Below are positions 40,987 to 50,613 of a stretch of 64,000 nucleotides of DNA, piece by piece. Numbering within the stretch: the first letter of the stretch is position 1; each line of letters opens with the position of its first letter. The position numbers and the translations under genes were made by a program. Source of the DNA: an uncultured Collinsella sp. (GTDB lineage: Bacteria; Actinomycetota; Coriobacteriia; Coriobacteriales; Coriobacteriaceae); the NCBI GenBank assembly GCA_958370325.1, contig CATXJW010000005.1, positions 1-64,000 of the forward strand. Reading direction: 5' to 3'. The notes beneath the pieces are model-generated. The model did no database searches and had not been told where the DNA came from. It saw only the letters and a program-made list of their open reading frames with translations.

Positions 40987-42504
40987 TTAGTTGGTGCTCA
41001 TTCGTTTTGCTGCGGACTCGACGTAGCTTGCCATCTCATCGACGTCGCAGACGTCTTCGAAGCGGACGGGCTTGGCCTCGAGTTCGGCGAGCTGGGTCGG
41101 CGCGACCGTGTTGGTGGCCTGCTCGAGCACACGCATAGCCTCAAAGTCGTCCTCGGGCACGTCGAGGCCCAGGGCATCGCAGCAGGCGCGCGGGAACTTG
41201 TAGGGGCTGGCGGTCGAAAGCAGCACGCGGGCCTTGGCGCCCTCGGCGGGGGTGACTTTTTCAAAGACGTGATAGCCGCAGGCGGTGTGCGGGTCGATCA
41301 CGTAGCCGTTCGCATCCCAGCAGCTCTTGATGGCAGCGCGGACTTCGTCCTCGCTGGCCCAGCCGCAGCCAAACACGCTCTGGATCTTGGCCAGCAGGTC
41401 GGCGGGAACTTCGTAGCGACCAGTCTGTGCCAGCTGCTCCATAAGGCCGGCAACAAGCTCGCAGTCGCCGTCGGACAGGAAGTAGAGCATGCGCTCCAGG
41501 TTGGAGCTAATAAGGATGTCCATCGACGGTGAAATGGTCGTGAAGAACGGGCGGTTACGGTCGTAAACGCCGGTGGTCAGGAAGTCAGCCAGCACGTTGT
41601 TCTTGTCGCTCGCCACGACGAGCTTGGCGACGGGCAGGCCCATGCGCTTGGCGTAGTAGCCGGCCAAGATATCGCCGAAGTTGCCAGTCGGCACGCAGAA
41701 CTCCACGGCGTCGCCGGCCTCGATGGCGCCGGCGCGCAGCAGCTGCGCATAGGCGGCAAAGTAGTAGACGACCTGCGGCACCAGACGGCCGACATTGATG
41801 GAGTTGGCGCTCGAAAGCACCGTGCCGGCTGCCTCTAGACGCTCGGCAAGCTCCTTATCGGCAAAGATGCGCTTGACGGCACTCTGGGCGTCGTCAAAGT
41901 TGCCGCGGATGCCGCAGACGGCGACGTTGTCGCCCTCCTGAGTGGACATCTGCAGATTCTGTACGCGGCTGACCTTGCCCTCGGGGTAAAAGACGGTGAT
42001 GCTCGTGCCCGAGGCGTCGGCAAAGCCGGCGAGCGCGGCCTTGCCGGTGTCGCCCGATGTGGCGGTGACGATCATGATGCGCTCGGCGCCGCCGTCCTTG
42101 GCGGAGGCGCGGGCCATGAGGCGGGGGAGCATCTGCAGGGCGACGTCCTTGAACGCGCTCGTGGGGCCGCCAAAGAGCTCCATTACATAGGTTTGCGGGG
42201 CGTCGGCGCCCGGTGCGGCGTCGAGTTTGACGAGCGGCGTAACCTCTTCGCTCGCGAACGTGCCGCGGTATGCCTCGTCGACACACGCCGAAATTTCTTC
42301 GGCCGTGTAATCATTCAGTAACATTCCCAACACATCTTGAGCGATTTCAAAGTACGATTTATCTGCAAGCGAGTTGATATCGACCTGCTGGGTGCCGAGC
42401 TCGTCCGAGACAAACAAACCCCCGTCGGGAGCGATGCCGGTGCGGATTGCCACCTTACTTGAGCACGATAAAGTGCGTCCTCGTGTACTATGATAAGTTC
42501 CCAT
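40987..42504 (-). CDS. thrC: Threonine synthase
   Basis: The 505-residue PLP enzyme has YHSTRG at the start, the PLP lysine in PTSAFKDVALQ (about residue 109), TATSGDTGKAA, GNFGDILAGYYAK and the long C-terminal part of the class found in enteric bacteria and yeast. It converts O-phosphohomoserine to threonine. ATG 42504 follows GAGGAGC; the longer reading upstream has no ribosome binding site. It is divergent from lysC across about 100 bases, so the two aspartate-family genes may share regulation. Confidence 0.94.
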   Translation of the reverse strand: MGTYHSTRGRTLSCSSKVAIRTGIAPDGGLFVSDELGTQQVDINSLADKSYFEIAQDVLGMLLNDYTAEEISACVDEAYRGTFASEEVTPLVKLDAAPGADAPQTYVMELFGGPTSAFKDVALQMLPRLMARASAKDGGAERIMIVTATSGDTGKAALAGFADASGTSITVFYPEGKVSRVQNLQMSTQEGDNVAVCGIRGNFDDAQSAVKRIFADKELAERLEAAGTVLSSANSINVGRLVPQVVYYFAAYAQLLRAGAIEAGDAVEFCVPTGNFGDILAGYYAKRMGLPVAKLVVASDKNNVLADFLTTGVYDRNRPFFTTISPSMDILISSNLERMLYFLSDGDCELVAGLMEQLAQTGRYEVPADLLAKIQSVFGCGWASEDEVRAAIKSCWDANGYVIDPHTACGYHVFEKVTPAEGAKARVLLSTASPYKFPRACCDALGLDVPEDDFEAMRVLEQATNTVAPTQLAELEAKPVRFEDVCDVDEMASYVESAAKRMSTN

Positions 42505-42608
42505 ATAACACTGCTCCTCGGATGCCTTGGTCCCAATCGGTGAAACCATGGTATCAGAGCGCGCAAAATAGGTTCGCAGAGGCTTTTTAGAAAGGTAACC
42601 TCCAGTCC

Positions 42609-43997
42609 ATGATTAAGATTGCCAAGTTTGGTGGCTCGTCGGTCGCCGACGCCGAACACTTTAAGAAGATCAAGGCCATTGTCGACGCCGACCCGGCCCG
42701 CCGTTTTGTGGTGGTTTCTGCCTGCGGTCGCCGTTTTAAGGGCGACACCAAGGTGACCGACCTGCTCTACCTGGTTAACGCACACGTTAAGTACCACGTG
42801 TCGTGTGAGGAACTGCTCGAGGACATTGGCCAGCGCTATTTTGATATCGCTGACGAGCTGGAGCTCACCTATCCCATCCGCGAGGAGTTCGCGGCCTTTG
42901 CCGAGCGCGCCCGCTCGGGCGGTTACTCTACCGAGGAGCTCGTGAGCCGCGGCGAGTACTTCACCGCTCGCCTGATGGCCGAATACCTGGGTCTGCCGTT
43001 CCTGGACGCCGCGACGGTTGTGGCGTTCCATCACGACGGTACGCTCAGCATGAACCGCACCTCCGAGCTGGTGCAGGAGTACGGTCAGCAGGGCGGCTTT
43101 GTTATGCCCGGTTTCTACGGTGCGACGCGTGAGGGCCAGATCAAGCTGCTCGATCGTGGCGGCGGCGATATCTCGGGTTCGATCTTGGCCAAGTGCCTAG
43201 GCGCCGACCTGTACGAGAACTGGACCGACGTCTCGGGTTTCTATTCTGCCGATCCGCGTATTGTTCCCGAGGCTCAGCCTATTGCGCGCGTTACCTACGA
43301 GGAGCTGCGCGAGCTTTCGTACATGGGCGCAAGCGTCCTGCACGAGGAGGCCGTGTTCCCCGTGCGCGAGGCAGGCATTCCGCTGGTCATCAAGAACACC
43401 AATGCGCCGCAGGACCCCGGCACCATCATTAGCGAGACGGCTGACGAGGGCGAGGCGGAGCCCATCATTACCGGCGTGACCGGCAAACGCGGTTTTGTCG
43501 CCATCAACGTGGCCCGCGACCGCACCAAGCCCCGTGTCGGCTTTATGCGCCGCGCGCTTTCGGTCTTCGAGCGCTATGACGTCTCCGTCGAGCACATGCC
43601 CACCGGCGTCGACCGCTTTGGCGCCGTGGTGCAGGAGCAAGACGTGCACGACTCCCTGTACTCGCTCGTGGGCGACATTCAGCAGGAGGTCGAGCCGCTC
43701 GAGATTGAGGTTGTCGAGGGCCTGGCGCTTATCGCGACCGTTGGACGCAACCTGCGCGGTCGCGCGGGTATCTCGGGCCACCTGTTTGGCATGCTTGGCC
43801 AGGCCGGCGTGAGCGTGCGTATGATTTCGCAGAGCTGCGACGAGATCAACATCATCATCGGCGTGGAAGAGAAGGACTTCGACCTGGCGATTCAGACCAT
43901 TTACCGTGCCTTTTCCGACGAAAACGGCATTGTGAAGGTCTCCGACCTGGAGGCTCCCACGCCGGCCGATCCCACCCTGGTCGCGCTCCACAAGTAG
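42609..43997 (+). CDS. lysC: Aspartate kinase
   Basis: The 462-residue protein starts with the kinase motif IKIAKFGGSSVAD, has RGGGDISGSILAKCL (substrate loop) and ends with two ACT domains (about residues 310-460), indicating allosteric control by lysine or threonine. It phosphorylates aspartate, the entry to lysine, threonine and methionine synthesis; asd follows 174 bases on. The length is that of monofunctional class enzymes such as LysC; no homoserine dehydrogenase domain is attached. Confidence 0.94.
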   Translation: MIKIAKFGGSSVADAEHFKKIKAIVDADPARRFVVVSACGRRFKGDTKVTDLLYLVNAHVKYHVSCEELLEDIGQRYFDIADELELTYPIREEFAAFAERARSGGYSTEELVSRGEYFTARLMAEYLGLPFLDAATVVAFHHDGTLSMNRTSELVQEYGQQGGFVMPGFYGATREGQIKLLDRGGGDISGSILAKCLGADLYENWTDVSGFYSADPRIVPEAQPIARVTYEELRELSYMGASVLHEEAVFPVREAGIPLVIKNTNAPQDPGTIISETADEGEAEPIITGVTGKRGFVAINVARDRTKPRVGFMRRALSVFERYDVSVEHMPTGVDRFGAVVQEQDVHDSLYSLVGDIQQEVEPLEIEVVEGLALIATVGRNLRGRAGISGHLFGMLGQAGVSVRMISQSCDEINIIIGVEEKDFDLAIQTIYRAFSDENGIVKVSDLEAPTPADPTLVALHK

Positions 43998-44010
43998 CTG
44001 CCATCCCAGT

Positions 44011-44039
44011 AGATTTTTTGGACTTGCCTCAAAAATCTA
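44011..44039. repeat. AGATTTTT hairpin, copy 2
   Basis: AGATTTTTTGGACTTGCC.. pairs with ..AAAAATCT. It is the same element as at 30587, which is in the opposite orientation. It sits 13 bases after the lysC stop codon. Confidence 0.6.
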
Positions 44040-44070
44040 GCGCGGGGCGTTTCGTTTCGGTTTCGTTTCG

Positions 44071-44102
44071 ACGGGGCGGGTTTCGTGCCCGCCCCGTTCT
44101 TG
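44071..44102 (+). terminator. Intrinsic terminator between lysC and asd
   Basis: ACGGGGCGGG (44071-44080) pairs with CCCGCCCCGT (44088-44097), followed by TCTTG. It would limit read-through from lysC into asd. GTTTCGTTTCG is repeated directly before it. Confidence 0.7.
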
Positions 44103-44171
44103 TATACACTGGCAACAATAATCGGCCTGCTCGGCGTGCGGGCAAAAGCCAAAACCTTTAAAGGGGGAAGC

Positions 44172-45197
44172 ATGAAACAGTACACGGTTGCTATTTTGGG
44201 CGCGACGGGAGCCGTGGGCACCCAGATGCTCGAGTGCCTCAACGAGCAGGAGTTCCCGGTTGGCAAGCTCAAGCTGCTGGCAAGTGCACGCTCCGCGGGC
44301 AAGACCGTCGAGTTCCGCGGCGAGCAGATCGTGATTGAAGAGGCTTGCCCCGAGGCCTTTGAGGGCTGCGACATCGTACTCGGCGCCGCCGGCGACGATA
44401 TCGCGAAGGAGCTGCTGCCCGAGGCCGTCAAGCGTGGCGCCGTCGTGGTCGACAACAGCCATGCCTTCCGCATGGATCCCGAGGTGCCGCTGGTCGTGCC
44501 CGAGATCAACGCCGACGATATCAAGTGGCATCACGGTCTTATCGCCAATCCCAACTGCGCGACCATCATCGGCCTGGTTCCTACGTGGCCGCTGCATCAG
44601 CTCGCTGGTGTGAAGCGCATGATCGTCTCGACGTATCAGGCGGCTTCGGGTGCCGGCGCTCCCGGTATGGCCGAGCTCGAGGCGCAGTTGGCCGCCCTGG
44701 GTCGTGGCGAGGAGATTCCCGAGCCGCGCGCATTTGCCGCCCAGCTCGCGAGCAACCTGATTCCGCAGATCGGCGGCGTCAAGGAGGAGGGCTTTACCTC
44801 CGAGGAGATGAAGCTGCAAAACGAGGGCCGCAAGATCATGCATCTGCCCGAGCTGCGCGTGAACTGCACCTGCGTGCGCGTGCCCGTGCTGCGTTCGCAC
44901 TCCGAGAGCATTACGCTCGAGTTTGAGCGCGATATTACGGTCGAGGAGGCTCGTGCTGCGCTGTCTGCCGCTCCGGGCGTGAAGCTGGTTGACGATATGG
45001 CTGCCGAGGATGCACACGATCGCTTCCCCATGCCGATGGATACGTCCGACCAGGACCTGATCTGGGTCGGTCGCGTGCGCCGCGACATCTCGAACCCCGA
45101 GGCTGCGCGCGGCATCACTTTCTGGTGCTGCGGTGACCAAATCCGTAAGGGCGCGGCAACCAACGCCGTCCAGATCGCTAAGCTGCTCTGCGAGTAG
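44172..45197 (+). CDS. asd: Aspartate-semialdehyde dehydrogenase
   Basis: The 341-residue enzyme has the NADP motif GATGAVG (about residues 9-15), VDNSHAFRMD, the catalytic cysteine in NPNCATI (about 127-133), STYQAASGAG and the active-site histidine in LRSHSES. It makes aspartate semialdehyde from the LysC product. ATG 44172 follows AAGGGGGAAG. It lies downstream of lysC in the same direction. Confidence 0.95.
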   Translation: MKQYTVAILGATGAVGTQMLECLNEQEFPVGKLKLLASARSAGKTVEFRGEQIVIEEACPEAFEGCDIVLGAAGDDIAKELLPEAVKRGAVVVDNSHAFRMDPEVPLVVPEINADDIKWHHGLIANPNCATIIGLVPTWPLHQLAGVKRMIVSTYQAASGAGAPGMAELEAQLAALGRGEEIPEPRAFAAQLASNLIPQIGGVKEEGFTSEEMKLQNEGRKIMHLPELRVNCTCVRVPVLRSHSESITLEFERDITVEEARAALSAAPGVKLVDDMAAEDAHDRFPMPMDTSDQDLIWVGRVRRDISNPEAARGITFWCCGDQIRKGAATNAVQIAKLLCE

Positions 45198-45209
45198 TGT
45201 GACCTGTCC

Positions 45210-45339
45210 GGCGGGGGCCGGGCTTAGTTTTCAGAACGTCCTCGACCATGTGTGGCGCCTTGTCCTGCTCCTTCGGAGCCGCGGACAAGGTGCCACACTG
45301 GTCTGCGGAGTGTTCTGAAAACTAAGCCCGGCCCCCGCC
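45210..45339. repeat. Composite long palindrome, copy 4
   Basis: The outer arms (45210-45237 and 45312-45339, with GGGCTTAGTTTTCAGAAC inside) pair perfectly over 28 bases. The inner hairpin GTGTGGCGCCTTGTCC (45250-45265) pairs with 45283-45298 with one G-T pair. Junctions are GTCCTCGACCAT and TGGTCTGCGGAGT, close to copy 1. It begins 13 bases after the asd stop codon. Confidence 0.85.
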
Positions 45340-45448
45340 TGCGGTGACGCTGCTGTAAGCGGCCTGCGATGGGGACGTTGTTGGTTGGGGCCGCTGGGCT
45401 GATGTGGGGGCGCGTGGTTGTTGCGGGCCCTGGTCCCGGCGGCGGCCC

Positions 45449-45526
45449 CGGCGCTTTGCGCCTGCTGCCTGGGGCGACTGTGGAGCCGTGACGGCAGCCT
45501 CGGCGCTTCGCGCCTGCTGCCTGGGG
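45449..45526. repeat. Direct repeat upstream of ogt
   Basis: Two 26-base units beginning CGGCGCTT (45449-45474 and 45501-45526), 25 of 26 identical, 52 bases apart. Each can fold through GGCGC..GCGCC. The region from 45340 to 45586 is otherwise GC-rich and without a gene. Confidence 0.7.
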
Positions 45527-45586
45527 GCACTTTGGGCTTGGGGCGAATCGAGGTATTATGTTGCGGAGTTTTGAAGGGAGCCGCTG

Positions 45587-46165
45587 GTGGTCACGACGAC
45601 GTTTGCTTCGCCTTTGGGCGAAATCCTGCTTGCCGCTGATTGCCGCGGTCTGACGGGGCTTTGGTTTGAGGGGCAGGAACACTTTGGCTCCACGCTTCTC
45701 CGGGAAGACTCCGAACATGTTGAAGGCGCCGATGCGGTTTCCGGTATTGGTGGCATATCGTCGGTGAGTCCGGCAAATGGTGCGGCCTCTTCGGTGCTTG
45801 AGCGTTCCTGGGCTTGGCTGAATGCTTATTTTGCAGGGCAGGAACCTCGGTTTACGCCGCCGTTGCATATGATTGGCACGGCGTTTCAGCGTGAAGTTTG
45901 GTACGAGCTGCTTTCTATTCCGCGTGGCGAAGTCGCTACGTATGGCGAGATCGCCCAGCGTGTTGCCGCTCGACATCGGGTGCCGGGAAACGAGGACCCC
46001 GTTGTGTCTCCTCGTGCGGTAGGGGCTGCGGTCGCTCGTAACCCTGTTTCGATTATCGTGCCATGCCATCGCGTAGTTGCCGCCGATGGTTCGCTCAACG
46101 GATATGCTGGCGGCCTCGACCGCAAGGAATGGCTGCTCCGGCTTGAGGGCGCGTACGAGGAATAG
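45587..46165 (+). CDS. ogt: Methylated-DNA-protein-cysteine methyltransferase
   Basis: The 192-residue protein has the Ogt domain order: a GTAFQREVWYEL helix-turn-helix part, VATYGEIAQRVA, RAVGAAVARNP and the active cysteine in IVPCHRVV, followed by LNGYAGGLDRKEWLL. It moves alkyl groups from O6-alkylguanine to itself. About 20 extra residues (GADAVSGIGGISSVSPANGA) lie between the N-terminal and catalytic domains. GTG 45587 follows AAGGGAG. Confidence 0.93.
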   Translation: MVTTTFASPLGEILLAADCRGLTGLWFEGQEHFGSTLLREDSEHVEGADAVSGIGGISSVSPANGAASSVLERSWAWLNAYFAGQEPRFTPPLHMIGTAFQREVWYELLSIPRGEVATYGEIAQRVAARHRVPGNEDPVVSPRAVGAAVARNPVSIIVPCHRVVAADGSLNGYAGGLDRKEWLLRLEGAYEE

Positions 46166-46393
46166 CGCCAGGGCACTTTGCATGACGAAGGCGCCGTGAA
46201 GGGACGAGTCGCTGTCCTTTCGCGGCTGGCATGCGTCCAAGCGCTCGGTATCTGCGCCTTAAGTTTGGCTAAGCCATATCCTGCGTATTTGAAAACGCGC
46301 AGGTTGAGCAGCTGAGGCTGCGCTAAGGCGGCTGGCGGTGCGCTATCATCGGCAGTATCAAAACCCGTAGAGCCGTGCGCCAAAGGAACAACT

Positions 46394-47083
46394 ATGAAGC
46401 TGATGCTTGCCGAGGACGAACCCGGCCTCTCCCGCGCCCTCACCGCGATTCTTCAACATAGCGACTACGAGGTCGACACCGCCCTCGACGGTCTGACGGC
46501 GCTCGAATATCTGCTCGCCAACGACTATGACGCCGCAATCCTGGACATCATGATGCCCGGCATGGATGGCATTGAGGTGCTCAAACGCACACGTGCCGCC
46601 GGTAAGCGACTGCCCATCATCATGCTCACGGCAAAAAGCGAGGTGTCCGATAAGGTCGAGGGCTTGGATGCCGGTGCCAACGATTATCTGACCAAGCCGT
46701 TTGCCGCCAAGGAACTGCTTGCGCGTATTCGTGCCATGACGCGTGCCGCGACGGCAATTGACGCCACGACGCTCGGCGTGGGCAACGTGCGCCTCGATAC
46801 GGCATCGTGCACGCTTGTGGGTCCCTTGGGCGAGGTACATCTGGCCAATCGTGAGTTTCAGCTTATGGAGCTCTTTATGCGCAACGCCGGCACGCGCATG
46901 CCCACCGAGCGTCTGATGCTCGAGGTTTGGGGTGAGGACGCGCCCGAAGGCGCCAATGTGGTGTGGGTCTATATCTCGTACCTGCGCAAAAAGCTGACGG
47001 CGCTTGGTGCCGGCGTTGCCATCCGCGCATCGCGTAACCAGGGCTATTCGCTTGAGGTTGTCGAGGAGGGTGAGCAGGCGTGA
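46394..47083 (+). CDS. Two-component response regulator, OmpR/PhoB type
   Basis: The 229-residue protein has a receiver domain with EDE at residues 7-9, the phosphorylation site D51 in ILDIMMPG and the conserved lysine in MLTAKSEV. A winged-helix DNA-binding domain follows at about 130-225 (ANREFQLMELF, WGEDAPEGANVVWVYISYLRKK). It overlaps the histidine kinase gene by four bases (GTGA). The targets are unknown; the AIM24-like gene follows the pair. Confidence 0.93.
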   Translation: MKLMLAEDEPGLSRALTAILQHSDYEVDTALDGLTALEYLLANDYDAAILDIMMPGMDGIEVLKRTRAAGKRLPIIMLTAKSEVSDKVEGLDAGANDYLTKPFAAKELLARIRAMTRAATAIDATTLGVGNVRLDTASCTLVGPLGEVHLANREFQLMELFMRNAGTRMPTERLMLEVWGEDAPEGANVVWVYISYLRKKLTALGAGVAIRASRNQGYSLEVVEEGEQA

Positions 47084-48441
47084 GCGTGCGCACGTGGTGC
47101 AAGCGCATAACGGAGCGGTTTCACGCCGCCTCGAGTAGAACGGGGCGGGCTAATTCTGTTGACGCATTGGGCCGCCGCCTGCGTCGCAAGTTTATCCTCG
47201 TTGCCATGGGTGCCGTGACCGTGGTGCTCACGCTCATCATTGCCGGCATCAATATCGTAAATTACTCGCATGTCTGCAAGACGGCCGACGCTCGCCTGGA
47301 CTATATCCTGGCGGGCAAGGACGGCATCGATTGGGGGGACGAGCCTAAAGCCGATTCCGCTAATGGCAAGGAAGTCGGCGATAGCCAGGCGGGCGTTCAC
47401 ATCAGGCATTTCGAAGGCATGACGGCGGAGTCTCCCTTTGACACGCGCTACTTTACGGTGACGATTGCCGGCGGGCAGGTGGCAGATGTCAATACGGCCC
47501 GCATTGCTGCGGTGGGCGCCAAGCGTGCCGCCCGCATTGCCGCGGGGCTGTATTCCAAGGGCCGGACCTCGGGCTTTTCTGGTAACTACCGCTATACGAC
47601 TACAGCTCAAGACGAAGAGACCACCTTTGTGTTTGTGGACTGTTCGCGCGAGCTTTCGAGTTTTCATTCGTTTTTAAGTGCCAGTGTGGCCATCAGCTGC
47701 ATTGGCTGGCTGGCGGTATTGGCGATTGTGACGGTGGCCTCGGGCGCGGTGATTCGACCGATGGTCGAGAGCTACAGCAAGCAAAAGCGCTTTATTACCG
47801 ATGCGAGTCACGAGATCAAGACGCCGCTAGCTGTGATCGACGCCGCTAACGAGGTACAGGAAATTGAGAGCGGCGAGAGCGAGTGGACGCAGAGCATTCA
47901 CGAACAGGTTGCACGGTTGACGGCGCTCACGGAGCGTCTGGTGTTTTTGGCACGTATGGACGAGGGCTCGGCGGGCTTTACCATGACATCGATCGATCTT
48001 TCGGAGGCAGTGGACAAGGCGGCGGCGCCGTTTGAGTCGGTGGCGGTTTCGCGCGGCAAGCGTCTGTCGATGTCGATTGCGAGCGGCGTGCGGGCCCATG
48101 CCGATGCTGCGGCGGTGGCGCAGGTGGTTGAGTTGCTGCTGGACAACGCCACGCGCTATGCGAGCGAGGGCAGCGTGATTGAGTTGAGCCTGCGTGCCGT
48201 CTCGCACGGCAAGGGTAAGGGCGGCGCCGAGCTTGTCGTATCGAACGCCGTGGACGAGCTGCCCGAAGGCGATCTGGACCGATTGTTCGACCGCTTCTAT
48301 CGTGCGGATGTGTCGCGCAGCTCCAAGACAGGCGGCTCGGGCGTGGGCCTATCCGTGGTGCGCGCCATCGCCGAAGCCCATGGCGGATTCGCCACCGTAT
48401 CCGACCACGATCATCAGATCGTCTTCACCGTCCGCTTTTAA
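47080..48441 (+). CDS. Two-component sensor histidine kinase
   Basis: The 453-residue protein has membrane segments at about residues 38-60 and 200-222 with an external sensing region of about 140 residues between them, then the H box DASHEIKTPLAV (phosphorylated H244) and an ATPase domain with N box LLLDNATRYA, G1 box and GGSGVGLSVV. It starts with GTG inside the stop codon of the response regulator. The signal is unknown. Confidence 0.93.
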   Translation: MSVRTWCKRITERFHAASSRTGRANSVDALGRRLRRKFILVAMGAVTVVLTLIIAGINIVNYSHVCKTADARLDYILAGKDGIDWGDEPKADSANGKEVGDSQAGVHIRHFEGMTAESPFDTRYFTVTIAGGQVADVNTARIAAVGAKRAARIAAGLYSKGRTSGFSGNYRYTTTAQDEETTFVFVDCSRELSSFHSFLSASVAISCIGWLAVLAIVTVASGAVIRPMVESYSKQKRFITDASHEIKTPLAVIDAANEVQEIESGESEWTQSIHEQVARLTALTERLVFLARMDEGSAGFTMTSIDLSEAVDKAAAPFESVAVSRGKRLSMSIASGVRAHADAAAVAQVVELLLDNATRYASEGSVIELSLRAVSHGKGKGGAELVVSNAVDELPEGDLDRLFDRFYRADVSRSSKTGGSGVGLSVVRAIAEAHGGFATVSDHDHQIVFTVRF

Positions 48442-48492
48442 AACCTGCCAAAAAGGGACAGGTTTATTTTGGCAGGTTTTATCTGGGGAAAC
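48440..48492 (+). repeat. AACCTGCC-stem dispersed element, copy 3
   Basis: AAAACCTGCCAAAAAGGGAC..TTTTATCTGGGGAAACG overlapping the TAA of the histidine kinase gene. It probably serves as its terminator. Confidence 0.9.
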
Positions 48493-48608
48493 GTCGGCGG
48501 AGGCTGGCCGTGGTCGGCGCCATGAACGCCACCGACGCAAATAAATGCACCTCTAGCTGCTAAAATATAGGCATCGTTGTTCGGCTCCCGAAGGGAAAGG
48601 AGACGGTC

Positions 48609-49283
48609 ATGCAGTACGAGATCGGCGGAGGGGCTTTCCCGGTTGTTACGTGCAACCTTAGCGACGGCGAATCCATGATCACCGAAAGTGGTGCCATGGT
48701 CTGGATGACCCCCAACATGGAGATGTCCACCTCGGGCGGTGGCATAGGCAAGATGTTCTCTAAGGCTTTTTCGGGTGAGGCGTTGTTCCAAAACATTTGG
48801 ACCGCGCACGGCGATGGCATGATTGCGTTTGGCTCTTGCTTCCCCGGCCGCATCGTGCCAATCGAGATCGGTCCTGGCAAGAGCTGGATTTTGCAGAAGC
48901 GCTCGTTCCTTGCCGCGGAAAGTGGTGTTGAGTTGAGCATCCACTTTAACAAGAAGGCAAAGGCCGGCGTCTTTGGCGGCGAGGGCTTTATCATGCAAAA
49001 GCTCACGGGCTCGGGTATTGCCTTTGCCGAGATCGACGGCGACCTAGTTGAGTACGAGCTTGCTGCTGGTCAGCAAATGATTGTAGATACCGGCAACGTG
49101 GCAGGCTTTGAGGAGACGGTGAGCATCGACGCGCAGATGGTCAAGGGCGTCAAAAACATCATGTTTGGCGGTGAAGGCGTGTTCAACACTGTGCTCACCG
49201 GTCCGGGCCGCATCTGGCTGCAGACAATGCCCATTTCCAATCTTGCAGCAGCAGTGGCCTCGATGACCAACAACAATAACTAA
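48609..49283 (+). CDS. AIM24/TIGR00266 family protein
   Basis: The 224-residue protein has the tryptophan-RNA-binding-attenuator-like fold of the AIM24 family: the YEIGGGAFPVVTCNL start, ESGAMVWMT, GPGRIWLQTMP near the end, and a glycine-rich middle. It ends in an asparagine run. Bacterial members are widespread but their job is not known. AAAGGAGAC precedes the ATG. Confidence 0.85.
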   Translation: MQYEIGGGAFPVVTCNLSDGESMITESGAMVWMTPNMEMSTSGGGIGKMFSKAFSGEALFQNIWTAHGDGMIAFGSCFPGRIVPIEIGPGKSWILQKRSFLAAESGVELSIHFNKKAKAGVFGGEGFIMQKLTGSGIAFAEIDGDLVEYELAAGQQMIVDTGNVAGFEETVSIDAQMVKGVKNIMFGGEGVFNTVLTGPGRIWLQTMPISNLAAAVASMTNNNN

Positions 49284-49297
49284 TCGCGTATAGGATG

Positions 49298-49337
49298 ACG
49301 CGCGCGGCGGGCCTGGCCTGTCGCGCGCGTTTTTTTG
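49298..49337. terminator. Intrinsic terminator after the AIM24-like gene
   Basis: ACGCGCGCG (49298-49306) pairs with CGCGCGCGT (49322-49330), followed by a run of seven Ts. Confidence 0.85.
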
Positions 49338-49353
49338 GTGGCAAGCGCCCTGT

Positions 49354-50613
49354 TTATCGGGTGCGGTTGTGCTCCTGCAGGGTATAGATCGACTTATCCA
49401 TGTTGAACAGATAAGCCACAACGCAGACGATGAAGAACGCCGGCAGATTACCGAAACCGAAGACCTCGCAGCCAATGAGGATCGGCGCGAGTAGCGTGTT
49501 GGTGGCGCTGCCAAAGACGGCGGCGTAGCCCAGCGCGGCGCAGAGCTCGACGGGCATGCCGAGAATCCCGGCGAGTACGACACCCAGGCTGGCTCCGATG
49601 GAGAACAGCGGCGTGACCTCGCCACCTTGATAACCCGCGGCAAGCGTGGCGATGGTGAGTACGAATTTGAGTGCCCAGTCCCAAGGCATGATCGACGCCA
49701 CGCCGTTGTCACCCAGTGCCGCCGATATCAGGTTGGTGCCAAGGCTGCAGTATCGCCCCTGCCACAGCACGAACAGAATCGCCGACAACGCAAGGCCCAT
49801 AACGGCAACGCGTATGTAAGGGCTGGGGAGCAGTCGCGCTGCAAGGGTCTTGGCATGGGCAAGGCACCAGGCAAAAGCTCCGCCGACCATACCGAACGCG
49901 ATGCCCAACAGCGCCAGCCGTCCAAGACCGGGGAGGTCGAGCGCATACGAGGCGGTAACGGCGACCTCGAACTTCTCGAGCCCCAGGGCGCCCGAGGTCA
50001 TGCTTGCGGCAAGTGAAGCCGTAAGCACGGGGAACAACGCGCGGTATTCCATGCGTCCGGCGACCAGCACTTCGATAGCAAAGACCGTAGCAGCGAGCGG
50101 TGTTCGAAAGAGTCCGGCAAAGCCAGCGGCCATACCAATGAGCAAAAACGTGTTGCCGGGGTCGCGGAAAGGCAGGCGTCGACCGATCCAATGCGAGACG
50201 GTGGCGCCGATTTGCACCGCTACGCCCTCGCGTCCCGCACTGCCACCAAAGAGATGCGTCCCCCACGTGCTCAGCATAATGAGCGGCACCAAGCGCGGAG
50301 AGATGGCGTCCTCGCGTCCGTGGCCTACGTCGAACACCAGACTCATGCCGCGGTCGGTGCCCTTGCCCCAGGTGCGGTAGGCAAACACGATGGCAAGGCC
50401 CGCAAGAGTGAGAAAGGGGAGCAGCAACGCGACGTGCGAGTCCCGGAAGGCGCCGATTGCCAGGAGCACACGACCAAAAAGGGCACAGATGGCGCCAACG
50501 ATAACGCCGATAGGGATTCCGACGGCGCCCATGAGCACGAGACCGCTATAGGTGTTGACCAGGCGTTTGATTCTGCTCGAAGCGCTGCTTTCTGACATTT
50601 TGCTTTCCGACAC
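49354..50613 (-). CDS. ClC-family anion channel or antiporter
   Basis: The 419-residue protein has about ten hydrophobic segments and the ClC motif GREGVAVQIG (canonical GREGP..) with the gating glutamate. The usual first motif GSGIP is replaced by GKGTDRG and the GxFxP segment by LGTNLI, so it belongs to a divergent group; fluoride exporters of the ClC-F type are one possibility, but no fluoride riboswitch is apparent upstream. There is no CBS domain. GTG 50613 or ATG 50598 may be the start. Confidence 0.85.
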   Translation of the reverse strand: MSESKMSESSASSRIKRLVNTYSGLVLMGAVGIPIGVIVGAICALFGRVLLAIGAFRDSHVALLLPFLTLAGLAIVFAYRTWGKGTDRGMSLVFDVGHGREDAISPRLVPLIMLSTWGTHLFGGSAGREGVAVQIGATVSHWIGRRLPFRDPGNTFLLIGMAAGFAGLFRTPLAATVFAIEVLVAGRMEYRALFPVLTASLAASMTSGALGLEKFEVAVTASYALDLPGLGRLALLGIAFGMVGGAFAWCLAHAKTLAARLLPSPYIRVAVMGLALSAILFVLWQGRYCSLGTNLISAALGDNGVASIMPWDWALKFVLTIATLAAGYQGGEVTPLFSIGASLGVVLAGILGMPVELCAALGYAAVFGSATNTLLAPILIGCEVFGFGNLPAFFIVCVVAYLFNMDKSIYTLQEHNRTR

